Shown here piece after piece: positions 33,986-46,199 of a stretch of 64,000 bases of DNA (position 1 is the stretch's first letter; each line of letters starts with the position of its first letter). The position numbers and the translations under genes are program-made. The DNA lies in NCBI GenBank assembly GCA_002104985.1, contig MCGO01000003.1, positions 806,001 to 870,000 on the forward strand, given 5' to 3'. Origin of the DNA: Rhizoclosmatium globosum. Taxonomy: Eukaryota; Chytridiomycota; Chytridiomycetes; Chytridiales; Chytriomycetaceae. The notes beneath the pieces were generated by a model. It ran no database searches, had not been told where the DNA came from, and worked only from the letters and a program-made list of their open reading frames with translations.

Positions 33986-34135
33986 AGAAGTAGAGTTGGT
34001 GGCGCATATATGGAGGTGTGTTGCGGTTGGGTTGTAGCTTGTTTTATTGTTCTTGGCGTGATTTATTGGAGGCGCGCTTATGCTTATTACTCTTTTGTTT
34101 CTTTAATACATCACTGTTCAATTTAAGATTCTTGA

Positions 34136-36170
34136 TTAATCACCAAAACACCAAAGGTGAGAAAAATGACCCAACGACGCGTAACACCTAAGGTAATCCT
34201 TTCGGATACTTTCTGTCTTCGCTGTCGCAACACTGGTCCTTGATGTTGCGACAACAAACGCAACCGACCCCTCCCGTTCAATCCGGTCGCACCGACGGAC
34301 AAAGAAGTCCCGTGCGAATTCTTCTTTTGCCAGAGTCTGTTGCAAGACCTCTATATATGTTAAAGATTAGATAATGATTCAAGGACTCAAAAACGATAAA
34401 TTACCCGACTCCTTTGCCCCACCTCCAACGCCCGAAACAACCCTTTGCCCTCCAGGCGAAGGGATTGAATCTCATTCACGTTGTCTGAGCATCGGGCCAT
34501 TAGGACTTCGACCCTCTTTGAGCACACTTCCAAGTCGACTTTGATGCAGTCGACATCGTAACGGAAGTCAATGTTAGTGTTGGAGAGGAATTAATAGTGG
34601 TGGAATGTTCTTCAATCTTTTTTGCCTGCTGTGCAGATGATTCATGAAGTGCTTGAATAATTCCGTTGCGCTTTTCTTCCGAGCGGAGGTTGGACGCTTT
34701 CATGGTGCTTTCTACTTAAAGTGATGGATTCGTTCATCACCACTTTTGCACTTTGCAACGAGGTGTGGCAACCGAGCAAGTCCTTGCGGATGCTTTCAGT
34801 ACCTGCCAATGCAACACATGTCGTGCAGTTACAGTGGCAAATCTTGTTCACCGAGCTTCTCAAGCCAACCACAACACCTCGAGATGAATTCCCTGGCGTC
34901 CTCTTCCCTTGCAATCTCGGATTTCAGAACATCTAATCAGAAAGTATACTGTAAGTGATTTGATTGAACAAAATATAATAATTACCGGACTCCTTGGCCT
35001 CCACTTCCAAGGTCATAACCAACCCCTTGCCCTTTACGCGGAGAGCATGAATCTCGTTGACATCTTTTGATGAGCGTTTCATCAAAAAGTCAACGCGCTC
35101 CGCGCAAATGTTCAATTTGACAAGATATGGTCCAACTCGTTGGCAAGTTGTCGATGACGTCAGTGTTACCACTCCGTTTATTCTTTCAACTTTTGATGTT
35201 GGTATCTGCCTTTGGGGTCAACAACAAGAATGAATTTGAAGTTTTAGATAGAAGGGGTTCCTTGAACTTTCAAGCAAAAAATAACATCTTTAATTCGCAA
35301 TCGAAAATGAAAACGCATAAAGAAAAAAGTAAAAGGAGTGCTACGCCATCAGGCATCGGAACATCATGTCCCAACTCTCAGCGATTCTGCCAACGCTTTC
35401 GAGAATTACGGGACAAGACGTCGTCGCCGTGATGACGTTGAGAGAAGTGAATTGGACGAAGTTGTGACGCTGGCAATGGTGGTGAACTTGCCGAAGCCGG
35501 TCTGCCAGGAACCTGCTCTGTTGCCATGCCTCGTTCTTGGCACAAGTGATGGTATCATCCATAACCATTTTGGCACTTTGCAACGAAGCATGACAACCAA
35601 GTAAGTCCTTACGGATCCGCTCCGTCGAAGCCTTTGCAACACTGGCCTGTGACGTTGCGACGGCAAGTTCACGTTGACTGTGCCTCTCCATTCTCCCACA
35701 CTCCCTCGCCAAGAAGCCCCTCGCATCTTCCTCGCTCGCCAGCTCGGATTTGAGGAGATCTAATCAGATAGTTAAGTATTCAAGAGATGTGAACAAAAGA
35801 TAAAATTACCTGACTCCTTTGCCCCCTCCTCCAACTCCCGAAACAACCCTTTGCCCTCCAGGCGAAGAGATTGAATCTCGTTCACATTGTCTGAGCATCG
35901 GGCCATAAGGACTTCACCCTCTTTGAGCATAGATCCAAGTCGACTTTGATGGAGTCGACATCGTAACGAAGTCCTTGAATAATTCCGTTTTGCCTTTCTT
36001 CCGAGCGGAGGTTAGACGTCTTCATGGTGCTCATTTCCAGAGTGGGCTTTCATGGCGTTCATTTCTAACTTCAGGGAAACATTTCTTCAGAATGAGAGGC
36101 TTTCATGGCGTTCATATCCGCAAGAAGTTGTAAAAGAATATGCTCGCTCATCGTTGATAACTGTGATCGC
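34136..36170 (-). CDS. coiled-coil gene of copy B with three tandem exon pairs
   Basis: This is a diverged, expanded copy of the gene at 27049-27722. On the minus strand an exon of type E1 (SEEMQNGIIQ...LEGKGLFRELE) and one of type E2 (K/EEDARDF...ESIRKDLLGC) alternate three times: E1 about 36150-35815, E2 about 35757-35341, E1 about 35130-34985, E2 about 34905-34720, E1 about 34720-34405, E2 34345-34136. Each E2 begins after a TAG acceptor with LLKSELASEEDARGF, VLKSEIAREEDAREF or LQQTLAKEEFARDFF. Several units contain stops or gaps, so the full reading frame is not intact as given. It may be a pseudogene or a coiled-coil gene that grows by exon-pair duplication. Confidence 0.5.
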
Positions 36171-36678
36171 AATCAGACAAGTGTGTGGGGAAACAATGGA
36201 ACACGCACCTTTGATTTCCGAGTGATTTCCTTCCAAAACTAGAAAAGACAAAGGGTCAATTTATTTGACCCTCGCGTCATTTTGGTTTTGGAGCAGGATT
36301 CTGATTGGGCCACATGAAACAGTTCGATTTTCGCAGCCAGTGCCGTTCTTCCCTGCAACCAAAGACCACAGATGCATCAAATAAGATCGTAGCATCGTTG
36401 TAAGGGTAGGTTTAGTAATGTATACATTAATAGTGAAGAACAAACCACAAGTAAGCTAGTAGACTCGTTTAATTCGCTCGTCGCTTCGCGTTTCCTTTAG
36501 CTACGATAGTTGAATTTTGCATAAGCATCAAAGAGAATAGGTCAAGCCACGGTTGTTGGTTGGAACTGATGTGTGGATCGACAGCCTGTAAAAATGAGGA
36601 GAAAGAAAATTTTTTCGAACCCATGTCATAACAAGCCAACAAACCAACATCACGCAGCACTTCCAATGCATATCTGTA

Positions 36679-37099
36679 GTGGTTGTAGTGTGGACAACTA
36701 TGTACGAGATCATCTTAACGTCTACGTTTATGTCGGAAGCTGAAATTTTCTTGGTGATGGACTTTCAAAGTGTTTGTAACGGGTATGGTGCAACTTTATA
36801 CAATCGAATGGGCGAGTATTTGATTGTGCAGGTTTTGAATTCAAACGTCCACTATGGCTGTCTTTGACTTCGAGAAGCTGCAGGAAGCACAGAGCGAACC
36901 AGAAAACAGCTGGACCCATAGCGAACCAAATGACATAAACTCTTGTGGAATAAACCGTCAAATTATTTATCTGGACAGCATGAATACTCAGAATGAAAGC
37001 TCCGAATCGAACTCGACTCAATCTCAATGCATCGACTGTAACCATTTTGCAGAATATACAGGTAGTCCGAGACTAAACAGAAGTGTATGTACAGTTTGA
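36679..37099 (+). other. copy B of the short conserved open-frame pair
   Basis: Counterpart of 28167-28563, with frames containing MSEAEIFLVMDFQSVCNG and MAVFDFEKLQEAQSEPENSW. Both frames remain open in both copies over about 200 bp each, although the second ends differently. Unrecognised. Confidence 0.4.
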
Positions 37100-38639
37100 T
37101 ATTCGTTGTTTTGTCGTGAGTGATGTCAGTGTTCAAATGCTGATGAGTTGATAACTTGATAGTGGGTTCTCCCTCTGAAAAAATTCTCCTCGATGACTCA
37201 CCACCAACATTTTTCCTTCCTCATCTTCGTACAGAATAATCGATTCTTTTCGAACAGGGAGATGATTGGAGGTGGGCTTTTTGATTCCTCAGCCAAATTT
37301 GCGCTTTTTTGCGTATCAGTCTCCAACCACCCACGATGCACTGCCATCCTTCATCAAGGACCAATCAATGGCCTTAACTCCACAATATCGCGCTGCAGTT
37401 ATAAGGCGTATCGGTGAGCCTTGACCTCGAGCATTGGATGCGCTGGAGCTAAGCACCACGACAGACGAGATTCATGAGAACCTTATCAACAGTCGAAGCA
37501 CCGTGAAATACATCGATTTGATGGATATGGAACTGTTTCTGTGCCAGTGTCGGATTAAATAGCCTGAATGTGTCGGACTCATGTTCTGAGAAGCAATCCA
37601 CAACGAAGTGCAACATTTGCAACTGTATACGCCAGAACGTGCTGTTGTCATAGACCTGACTGAATGACTGAAGCTGATGTACAAATCGAATTTACTCGAC
37701 CAGTGATTCTTTGTCCGACTGCTATCAAGATGTTCCGTAAATACTTCAATTCGGAGGTTCAAGACAGGAGACTGTGTTCGGTGCTCAAGCTTATCGACAG
37801 CCGTTGACGGATGTATATTGATGAATGACACTCAAGGTTAAGGAGGAGTGGCGGAATGGACCGCTTGATAATTACGTATTATTTGAGACCATGTGGTTGC
37901 AGGAGGAAATGGAGTGGAGAAGGAATCTTACCCAATATAAATGAGGATCAGTGTGACTCTGATGCTGAGAAGGCGTCGAACGAGTTGATGAGGAGGAGGA
38001 GAATCGCGTTATTAGTTGGCAGAGGATCCAGTTATATCTGAGTGTATAAGACTGAAGGCAATGTATTCGAGCGGCGCTCTCGTCAAATCGAGGACGGATT
38101 CTTCGGACATTGTGACCGTACTGGTTATTTGGTGGCTGGATGGATTCAAGTATGATTGAGTTAGTCGATACTGGAAGGCAGCGCATCTATAGTGCAGAAT
38201 GTGAGTCGTAAAGGTCTGTCCGAAGACAATGTTCAGAGAGCGTTGGCATTGGCGAAAGTTTGCTGTTGATTCCGTCTGTTTGGATTCAGATGTTGCCAGA
38301 GAGTGAATGTACGTTTGTAGGGTACTTTAATGGGAGATTGATTCAGGTCGTTGGAGCTGGTTTGGTGAACAGTGTTGAGGATTCTATCGTGAAGGTCCAG
38401 GACCACTTGTCCACACTTTGTCCCACTTTGTCCACACTTTGTCCACATTTGGGCGATGCGGCTTGGACTCGGATCTTTTGTTCCTGTGAGTGTGAATGAG
38501 TGAGTGAGTGAGTAGTGTGGTTCATGGATAAGGACTGATGTTTGTTTTCCTCAGACAAATTCTTAACGCGAAAAGTCCGAGAACTTGCCCTCACCTCCTT
38601 TGCAACATGCCTATTGAGATGCTGCTGCGATATACTTTG
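37100..38639. other. decayed duplicated stretch (copy B)
   Basis: Matches copy A at about 28600-29960 with frequent gaps. No gene is supported. A CACTTTGTCCA minisatellite lies at about 38403-38452, with one unit short by a base. Confidence 0.45.
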
Positions 38640-39383
38640 CACAGACTGTATTCTTTGAACTGGAGCACGGTATTCTCCACCATCCCTCTTGGAGACTATA
38701 CTGCAATCTTCCATTGACATTGCCGTTGAAAACTGATAACCTGTCGACTCGATAACATCTCTGAACCAAGTGCCGATACCAACACCAATTCCCAAAACCG
38801 GAAATCTTCCAAGGTTATTACACTGAACTGGAGCTCGCGTATTCCACTATCGCCCGTCGCTGAGTATTATGCAAATCTTCGATCGACGTCGCTGTTGAAA
38901 ATTGCCTTAACCATCTCGACGCTTTCACCCTGCTTCTTGCCGTGCGTAAGACAATGAAGTCTCCAAATGGGATGTCTACTTCGTGACGACCATGATGCAG
39001 CAAGCATTATTCAACGGGAATATATTCGCGAGCGGTTATGGTGTTTTCGCGTTGGTTGGAAGTGGATGCAGCCGAATCCATCGGGTATGTTGAACATTCT
39101 GTTGTTTTTTGTTTTATTGATCAATGGAACGGTTAGAATTCAAAATGCATTCGAATTGCTGAATGACGCGCCATTTGATTTCGCTTTGGTCAGTGTTTGT
39201 GATTGAGGCTATTGCTCTCACCGAAGTCCCGACTGCCCAGATTTTCCTGACCTTTTGTTTCCTGTTCCTGTTCTGCAACGAGGACGACGGTTGTTTTCGA
39301 AGACGATGACGCAACAGAGGTCCCTCGTCCCACAAATGCAAGCGTGGCCGCCAACTCACTGCCAATGCCCCCTCACACTGATC
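38640..39383 (+). pseudogene. broken copy of the gene at 30985-31936
   Basis: The sequence matches copy A from about 31200 to 31940, including the intron with donor GG/GTATGT near 39084. The reading frame is broken many times by one-base gaps (for example around 38868, 39021, 39045 and 39185), and the N-terminal 70 codons are absent. It cannot encode the full protein as given. Confidence 0.75.
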
Positions 39384-40144
39384 GCCATGTTCGGACAAGA
39401 ATCTTCAGAAACATTAGAATGGCGTTTACAAGGTCAATCAACGGCGTCATGGCTTCTTTGGCGAGATTGAAGTGTGAGTTTGCTCGCTTCGCCGCTTCGG
39501 TTCCACTGAACCAAATAGGTGGGAAAGTTAGCTTGTATATAGACGTTCTTGCAGTTGTTGGTTGAAAAACGCGTGGATTAAGGAATTATGTATATATACT
39601 GGGGAGGAGAAGCTTGGACTCGAATTGTAAAACGTAGGAAACTAGTAGTTGACGAAAGATGTTATGAGCGGATAAGGTTTTTAGTAGTGATGGTGAGCCA
39701 GGTTTGTTTTCTGATTGAACGCTTGAGTTTTCTTACATTTCAAAACTCAGGGCAAGGCTGGGCTTTTATGAGTTTTCCGTGGCGAACGGAGCAAACGAGT
39801 ATTAAATGAAGGCGGTTGCAAACTGGGCCGAATTTCGACGAGGAATGATAGTGGTTGAGGAAACTTTTAGGAATCAGAACTGGAACTTGAACTCGGAAAT
39901 CAGTCAGATGGCAGGAATAAACTGACGTCTCAAAGAAAGTACATCGCAACGATAGAGGTGCTTCACGTCGCTTCTGCCTCAGCTGATTTAGTATGCAAAA
40001 AAAATGTTGCGTAAGGAAGAGGGTTTGTGGTTACGCGTAAAGAAGAGAGTTTGGGTCTATAGTTGTTCTATTATCGCATTTTTTCAATCGAAATTCTTTG
40101 AGCAGCTCATTTGTTATTAAACATAATCTAAACAAGCCTCCATA

Positions 40145-42162
40145 TCAAAACTCCGTGACCTTTCCCTTCCATCGTATGATCATCTCCTGTACATCCTTCC
40201 ACTCCCGCTCCATCCCCACGACTCGACAAACATCCCACAACTCAGAACTTGACGCAAAGAACTGCTCCATCGCTCCTTTACTATGGTTACACTTATTCCG
40301 CCGTCGATATCCAAACGAACTCTCCATCCATGATTTCACATTCGGCAGCTTTTTCTCAAGGAATGTTGGAGACGTGTAGAGCTGATTCTGGAGGAAGTTT
40401 GAGTGGTATAGTCTGATCAGTTTCAGAATGACTAGTTCCTCCGGGTCAGTTGACCGACTTAATGTTTTTGGTGCGTGTCGGCTTTGGGTGAGCTGGTGAC
40501 TCATGGCTGGAGGTTGAAAATGAGACGAAACGTCAATGTTGTGATGTTGTTGCAGCAACTTTGAGATGGCGGGTTTCAGAATTGGAGAAAAGACCGGAGA
40601 ATGTCGAGCATCACTTCGAGTATGGGATCATTTGTCGCAGATTTGGATGGGGTTGATAAAGATGATGGAATATGTGCTATTGATGGGGCTGAAGAGCAGA
40701 AGGTAAGTAACGCTGTATTTTAGTTTCCACTCACTTACAACCAGTTTCTGGTTTATCTGATGGCTTGAAGTCAACATGGGAGTCCGCCGATGAATGTTTG
40801 TGATTGTCGTTCCTTGATTCAGTTCTATCGTTCTTCCGCTTTTCATGAACCTTTGTCGCTCGCCTTGTGGGCTGTCGAGATATCGTGCTCTAGCAGCGGC
40901 AACAGGATCACTGGAGCGTTTCGAATCAATAGGTCTCTTCGCTGAAGGTCTGTCTACCCTGAGAAGTATGCTTGTTTATAGTCCCGGTTTGAGGGATCGT
41001 GGATACTTCGGTTCGAAGTACTTGAAATGAATTCAGGGGCAGGAGGAGTTTTTGTGGGAGAAACATTTCCAGAAACAAGGTCCTTGAAAGCCTTCGGGGT
41101 ATCTCTATAGTTTGAACGCGTGTCTATTCCTTCAATCATCGCTTTGGAACACAGGATGTTGTCTGCATCAAGAAGATTGGGTTAATCCAGAGATTCAACA
41201 ACGATATTTACAACAGACGAACCATTTGATAATAAAAACACTTTCTTGGCCAAGAACTTGGCGCAATATTTGGCGTAATCGACAATCAAATCATCATTCG
41301 TTATCTGTTGTTGAAAGTAAGATGGAACATCAACACCCAATCGAACCAACCTTTTCAAATGCACGCTGTTCCGCAGTTATAAGCGTCTCGCCATCTTTCT
41401 GACCTCCAATATTCCCCTTCTGCTCTCCTAAAGCCCTTCGAATCATTGACCCTGCAACACGGGCAAGACTCTTCACATCATGTCCCCGTGAATTCATTTC
41501 AATTCCATTTCCCTGAAAACAGATACAATATTTAGACTGATTTTTGATGCAAGATTATTTGTTTGTACTTTGAGTCCATCCAGTTCAACCAGCACAACCT
41601 TTGGAATCAAGATTGGCGTATTAGGGCCGACAAGGTCGATCAGTTTAGCACAGAATCCAGAATGTGATATCCAATAGTTTGTGTCAATCACGATGGCGGC
41701 CAGTAGCTTTGATGTTGGAGTGTTTGTGATTGTTTTAGGCATTTCAGCTACAGTTGTGTGGTGGGACCGAATGTTGTTGATTTCCGCGGTTAGAGAAGAG
41801 ATGAATGATTCGTCGTCAATGTCCATGGCGTCGAATGAATCATCATACTGGTTTGGCTGTTGTTGGAGCGGAGGAGGGAAGGGTGTGTGTTGGATTTGGG
41901 GATGTTGCTGAAACTGCCAATTTGAGTGTTGCTGCTCAAATGAGTGAAAGTGGTTGAATGGCTGAGACTCGGTGGCGTGCAAGTGTGAGAAGGTGTGATG
42001 TAGTTGTTGTTGGTGTGTCCCTGGAAATCCAAACTGAGGTGCCTGGTTTGGCAGAGAACTAAAGCCAAAGTAGGACTGGTGGTTGAATGTTGGAGACTCA
42101 TTCTGGAACTGCGCGTTTGGATGAGAGTGCCCAGACCCGAATCCGAATGGGTTTTGTGACAT
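40145..42162 (-). CDS. PIN-domain protein, SWT1-like
   Basis: This is a putative endoribonuclease with a PIN domain like that of Swt1, which works in nuclear mRNA quality control; the role here is inferred. ATG 42162 (MSQNPFGFGSGHSHPN) opens a Gln/His/Pro-rich low-complexity part of about 110 residues. The PIN core follows: AAIVIDTNYWISHSGF with the first catalytic Asp, then LIPKVVLVELDGLK. A 57-nt intron (about 41571-41515) leads to GNGIEMNSRGHDVKSLARVAG. The second acidic cluster, ITNDDLIVDYAKYCAKF, follows in another frame and still contains the NDD motif. The C-terminus (about 40560-40145) is helical (SWMESSFGYRRRNKC). The frame change near 41345 does not follow the usual one-base-gap rule. 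Confidence 0.65.
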
Positions 42163-43134
42163 TCTTCAAACGATGTAAAAAGAACAGATAGAAATAAGAG
42201 AAATATACTTTACTTAATTACGTGTTAAGTTTCGTAATTGGAGAGAAGCCAGATTCTTTGTTGCCCAACTATAATACTTTGACATTTTTCTGCTTCCATT
42301 CTGAGTGACAAGAATCCACATCAGCTCAACAATTGCAGCGATCTCTAGACAAAGTGAGTGTCACTGGAACTGCACCATAGCTGATCAATCACAAACGTAT
42401 TCCAACTTGGCATACCCCGTCATCCTTTGGCGCATCAGGAAACATCAACAGAGGTAACATCAGATTCAACTTAACGATATGATGCTCTAATATCTTGCAA
42501 ACATCGTCTCCAGTCGAAAGACATCTTACTTCTTCAAACTTCAAAATCCTAAAGGAGAAGACTCGGACGAGAACCAAGTGCATATCCTCACTATGTATAC
42601 GAACAGGCTGTGAAGTAACTATCAGATCTTTCGACAATATTCTACTAACGACGTAACCATATCAAGACTCGCTTTCGTTCTTCATTGTGAACCAACACCC
42701 AAACTGTTTCTTTGAAAATGACTGGTTATCAAAATAACGTCTGATTGTTCCTCACTTTGAGACTGCATATGGAAACGGAGTTTTGCTACTTCCAGCTGAG
42801 GGAAAAGACTCAATTCATGTCACCGGTTTTTGTCGTCAAGTGTATCGCCAAAAGCATCCTCTTATTTGGGATATCAACTTTTGACGATATATTTGACCAC
42901 GAAAACGCTGACTTGGATTGGGTCTGGATGTACCGAGGTTGCCCTTCTGGGATTGTTTGAAGGACTTTCATGTTCCTGCATGGAGTTCTTTTGCCTTTTG
43001 ATGTACGAACGTTTCCATGTGTAGTCTCGTCTTGAGGTTCACTCTGATATTTTGGTTAATTGTGTCATGCCAATAAACGCCCATTGTGTATGCATCACAA
43101 TAATTTGGATTTATTTCGACCTCTCAAGAGATAA
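42163..43134. other. intergenic stretch with short open frames only
   Basis: Open frames at 42389-42637 (-) and 42745-42960 (+, TQFMSPVFVVKCIAKSILL) are short and unlike known families. The right end is the 3' region of HSE1. I see no RNA gene. Confidence 0.4.
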
Positions 43135-45037
43135 TTATTGCTGATAATAACCCTGCGGTGGAGGAGCATACTGGCCAGGAGGAGGTTGTTGATATTGCTG
43201 TTGAGGAGGTGCTTGCGCGTACTGTTGATATTGTTGCGGTGGAGGTGGTCCTTGTTGCTGATATGGAGCTGCATAACCACCTCCGTAACCAGCATTGTAC
43301 TGAGGTTGTTGTTGGTAAGCTGTATGGCCATAAAGTTAACAAAAATATGTGGTAGAAAGAAAAACACCCACCAGCACGTTGAGCAGCTAGTGATGCGTCC
43401 ATCAGTTTCTGATACGTAGCGCATGCAGCAGTAAATCGATCGTTCAAGGTAACAAGTTCGTCTGAAGCATCAAGTTGAGTCAGTGTCTTTTACGAAACCC
43501 CTTTAACGCCATACCTTGCTTCGCTCTCGAAACCTCAAGCTCACTCAACAACTTTGGTCGAAGCATCATGACAGCATGATACAGCTCCTGAATCTTAGCG
43601 TTCTCACTCAAACTCTCTCGTGGGTTCGCGTTCGCCAACGATGAAACGAAACGCTCCACTTTTTGTTCGTCAGACAAACCGTCTACTCCACCAGAAGCTG
43701 CCGCTGTTCCAGGAGCACCACCGCCCTCAACTTTTCCCACGTAATTTGAGGGGAAGATTCCAACTCGTCCATTGCATTCTCCCTTCCACCACTCCTTGAA
43801 GGTAGTGTCATCGTGGACGTTGATGATATCGTTGTACGTAAGACGGAGCTCGCCTTCTTCAAGACCAGGGAAATCATACAGGGCGCGAACGCGACAGATT
43901 GGGTTGCGAGTTGAAGGGGTGGGAGGTGCAGGTGGTTCTGAGTTGTTTCGTGCTGAGGATTTGTTTGATTTCTGTTCTTGTGCAGACATAGAAAGGGCTA
44001 ACTATGGGACAAAGTCAGCATTGACGAATATGAAAGCAGATTATACTCAACAGCAAGTTGGAGCTCTTCTTCCTCTTGTTCCTTTGCCAAAGCGCTTGCA
44101 GACTTCACAGTTTCTGGCTTTTCGTTTGGAGACGGGAATTGAACACCTTCAAAATAATTTCAATTAGTTAGGCCTTTCACATTCTATCGCATATGTGATT
44201 CCTATGTGTTTCTGTGCAGGCTTTCTGCGACAGCCCACCACTTTGCTTCTCTGTTCACCATAATACTTCATAGCCCAGGATGTGAAGGGTATTTTACCTT
44301 GCTGCTTCAATTGATTGTACGTGTCGACAAGGTAACCCAGTTCCTGTCTCCCTTTGAAGATCCCGGCCCAAGTTTGAATCAACTCTGCGATACGCATTCT
44401 GACGGCCCTGTGTACACTTGATGCCATTAATTGACGAACGAGGGCGTCGACGAGCACTAAAAGTAAAGTTGGTTATTGAATCAAAGTTCCACGAGACAGA
44501 AGTGGTAGGTGGGTATAGGCGATGTTTGACGGTCAAAGAAAGGAAGGATGCAGAACATACCCCTCGATGAGACTTCTCTGTGGACGCTCAAAGGGCAGTT
44601 TTGAACCAAGCAGTTTGCCAGAGTCAGAGCAAAGAGGGATACATTGGCGTTCTTGTGTGCCACGCGTTTGGCGATTGCAGCGACAGTTTCACGAGCCTTT
44701 TCGGGTGAGCTTTGGTTGAGAAGGAGTTGGTGTGTGTTGTTTGATGGTTGAAGTTGATGCGGGTACTCACACGCTGCTCTGCTCACAAATGCGAATGAAA
44801 AGAGCCCAATTCTCGCGAGTTTGTTTCTCGTCGGTGGCCTGGATGCGATGCGAGGGTGAAGAGCAATGTGTGGGACAGAAGGAAGGTGAGGGGTATCCAG
44901 TCAAAGCAGAGGATACATAGGACGAACAGAGTATAGATGGAATAGTTGAAGTAATGAGAGAGAGAGGTAGGTGTCGAGATCGTTAGAATCAGCTGAAACC
45001 AATGAAGGAGCCGTACCTGGTTCACAAGAGCTTCCAT
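43135..45037 (-). CDS. HSE1: ESCRT-0 subunit Hse1 (STAM-like)
   Basis: Hse1 works with Vps27 on endosomes, binding ubiquitylated cargo for sorting into multivesicular bodies. The first exon is short (MEALVNQ, ATG 45037). The VHS domain spans several exons: ATDEKQTRENWALFIRICEQ, SPEKARETVAAIAKRVAHKN, LFALTLANCLVQNC and ALVRQLMASSVHRAVRMRI. An acidic ubiquitin-interacting motif follows (EQEEEELQLA joined to ALSMS), then an SH3 domain (RVRALYDFPGLEEGELRL ... GIFPSNYV), a GAT-like helical part (AKIQELYHAVMMLRPKL), and a Gln/Pro/Tyr-rich tail ending at the TAA at 43137-43135. All parts are in frame and complete, so this copy looks functional. The start lies 120 bp from the divergent G-patch gene. 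Confidence 0.92.
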
Positions 45038-45157
45038 TTTGAATGATGGTTTTGTTCAACAGCCACACAAAAACCCACGAATCGAATCCATTCGCTGTAA
45101 CCAGTGGACCCACTTCAGCATTTATCAACCAACTCCGACTCAGATACTTTCATTTCA

Positions 45158-46035
45158 ATGTCAACTGTGACCCTCGATGAACTCAGCCAACAACAACTCG
45201 AATTGGAGGCACTCGAAGCAGATCTGCGAATGCTCAAAGAACTTGAACTTGAAATAAATCAAGTCGCTAGATCTGCTGCCGAGGCTGACATCGATGGCGA
45301 CATTGAACCACTGGAGCGACTGCAACGACTGCCGCAGTCTGATTCAGCCGATTCTGCCTCTGATTCTGAAACCCTGGAATTCACAGCTTATTCGTTCTCT
45401 GCTTCTTCCATAAGATACGATCCAAAGGACTGGCAATCATTCTCAAATGGTATCGCGGCTGCTTACATGAAACGAATGGGACACCGATCTGGAACTGGTC
45501 TAGGCGTGAGAGGAGATGGAATAGTAGATCCGATCGAAGCAATAGTAGGAACAGTTGGGAAGGGACTTGGCTGGGAAGCTGACAAGTCGCGCATCAAGAA
45601 ACGGAAACGAACCACGACTTCTGATGCTGAATCAAATCACAAGGACAAACAACTAAATGCTTCAGAGATGGGAATGTTTGCATTCTTGAACACGAAACTC
45701 AATGTGAATGCCAGTGGAATTGGGCTGGAAGATCCAAACCCATCATCATCACTATCACCCAACAAATCACGACGGAAACAAGATACCACCGAATCTCAGG
45801 ATCGAGCCAGTCTCATTCAACTGCATAAACGAACTACCGCGTTGGAATCTGAAATCACCAAAATACAGCGATCCATGTCTTTGGTGAATACAAAAAGGAT
45901 GCAACGATCGTGGCCCGCTATTCTGCAAAACTGGAAATATTGCAAACGAAATTGAAGGCTGCAAAGAGTCAGGAACGGATAATAGCAATGCGAGTGGATA
46001 GAGAGAAGGGACAGAGCAAGATGGGTATATTTTAG
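45158..46035 (+). CDS. G-patch protein, ZGPAT-like
   Basis: A nuclear RNA-linked or transcriptional G-patch protein. ATG 45158 (MSTVTLDELSQQQLEL) starts a helical N-terminus of about 70 residues, then an acidic Ser-rich stretch, then the G-patch: GIAAAYMKRMGHRSGTGLGV followed by RGDGIVDPIEAIVGTVGKGL. This exact pairing is that of ZGPAT. The CCCH zinc finger of animal ZGPAT is not seen. A C-terminal coiled coil begins LHKRTTALESEITKIQ and continues in another frame (ATIVARYSAKLEILQTKLK) after a run of A near 45892, where adding one base restores the frame; the stop is at 46033-46035. A fragment of its 3' end is repeated near 47.7 kb. Confidence 0.78.
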
Positions 46036-46199
46036 CATTTAAAGTCAATTATTGGTTTCTTTCTATCTATTAACGTAATACATTACTTCTTGTTTTTGTA
46101 CAGTTGTTTATGATTGTTGAACAAGTGGAATACGGATCTTGGTGGGACCTCTGATGTTCTCTTTCTTCTTCTCTTTTTTCTCAACAAACGCCCAACATT

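Larger units (their letters stand above)
33220..39930. repeat. segmental duplication, copy B
   Basis: This is the second, more decayed copy of the segment at about 26040-32280, in the same orientation. It contains the truncated 3' end of MET5, an expanded version of the coiled-coil gene, the same small open-frame pair, the CACTTTGTCCA minisatellite and a broken copy of the 30985-31936 gene. It lacks about 1.1 kb found in copy A and has about 1.4 kb extra within the coiled-coil gene. Confidence 0.85.

Noticed and set aside
26040..39930. Transposon-driven duplication
   Set aside because: I see no transposase, reverse transcriptase, terminal repeats or target-site duplications in the region.
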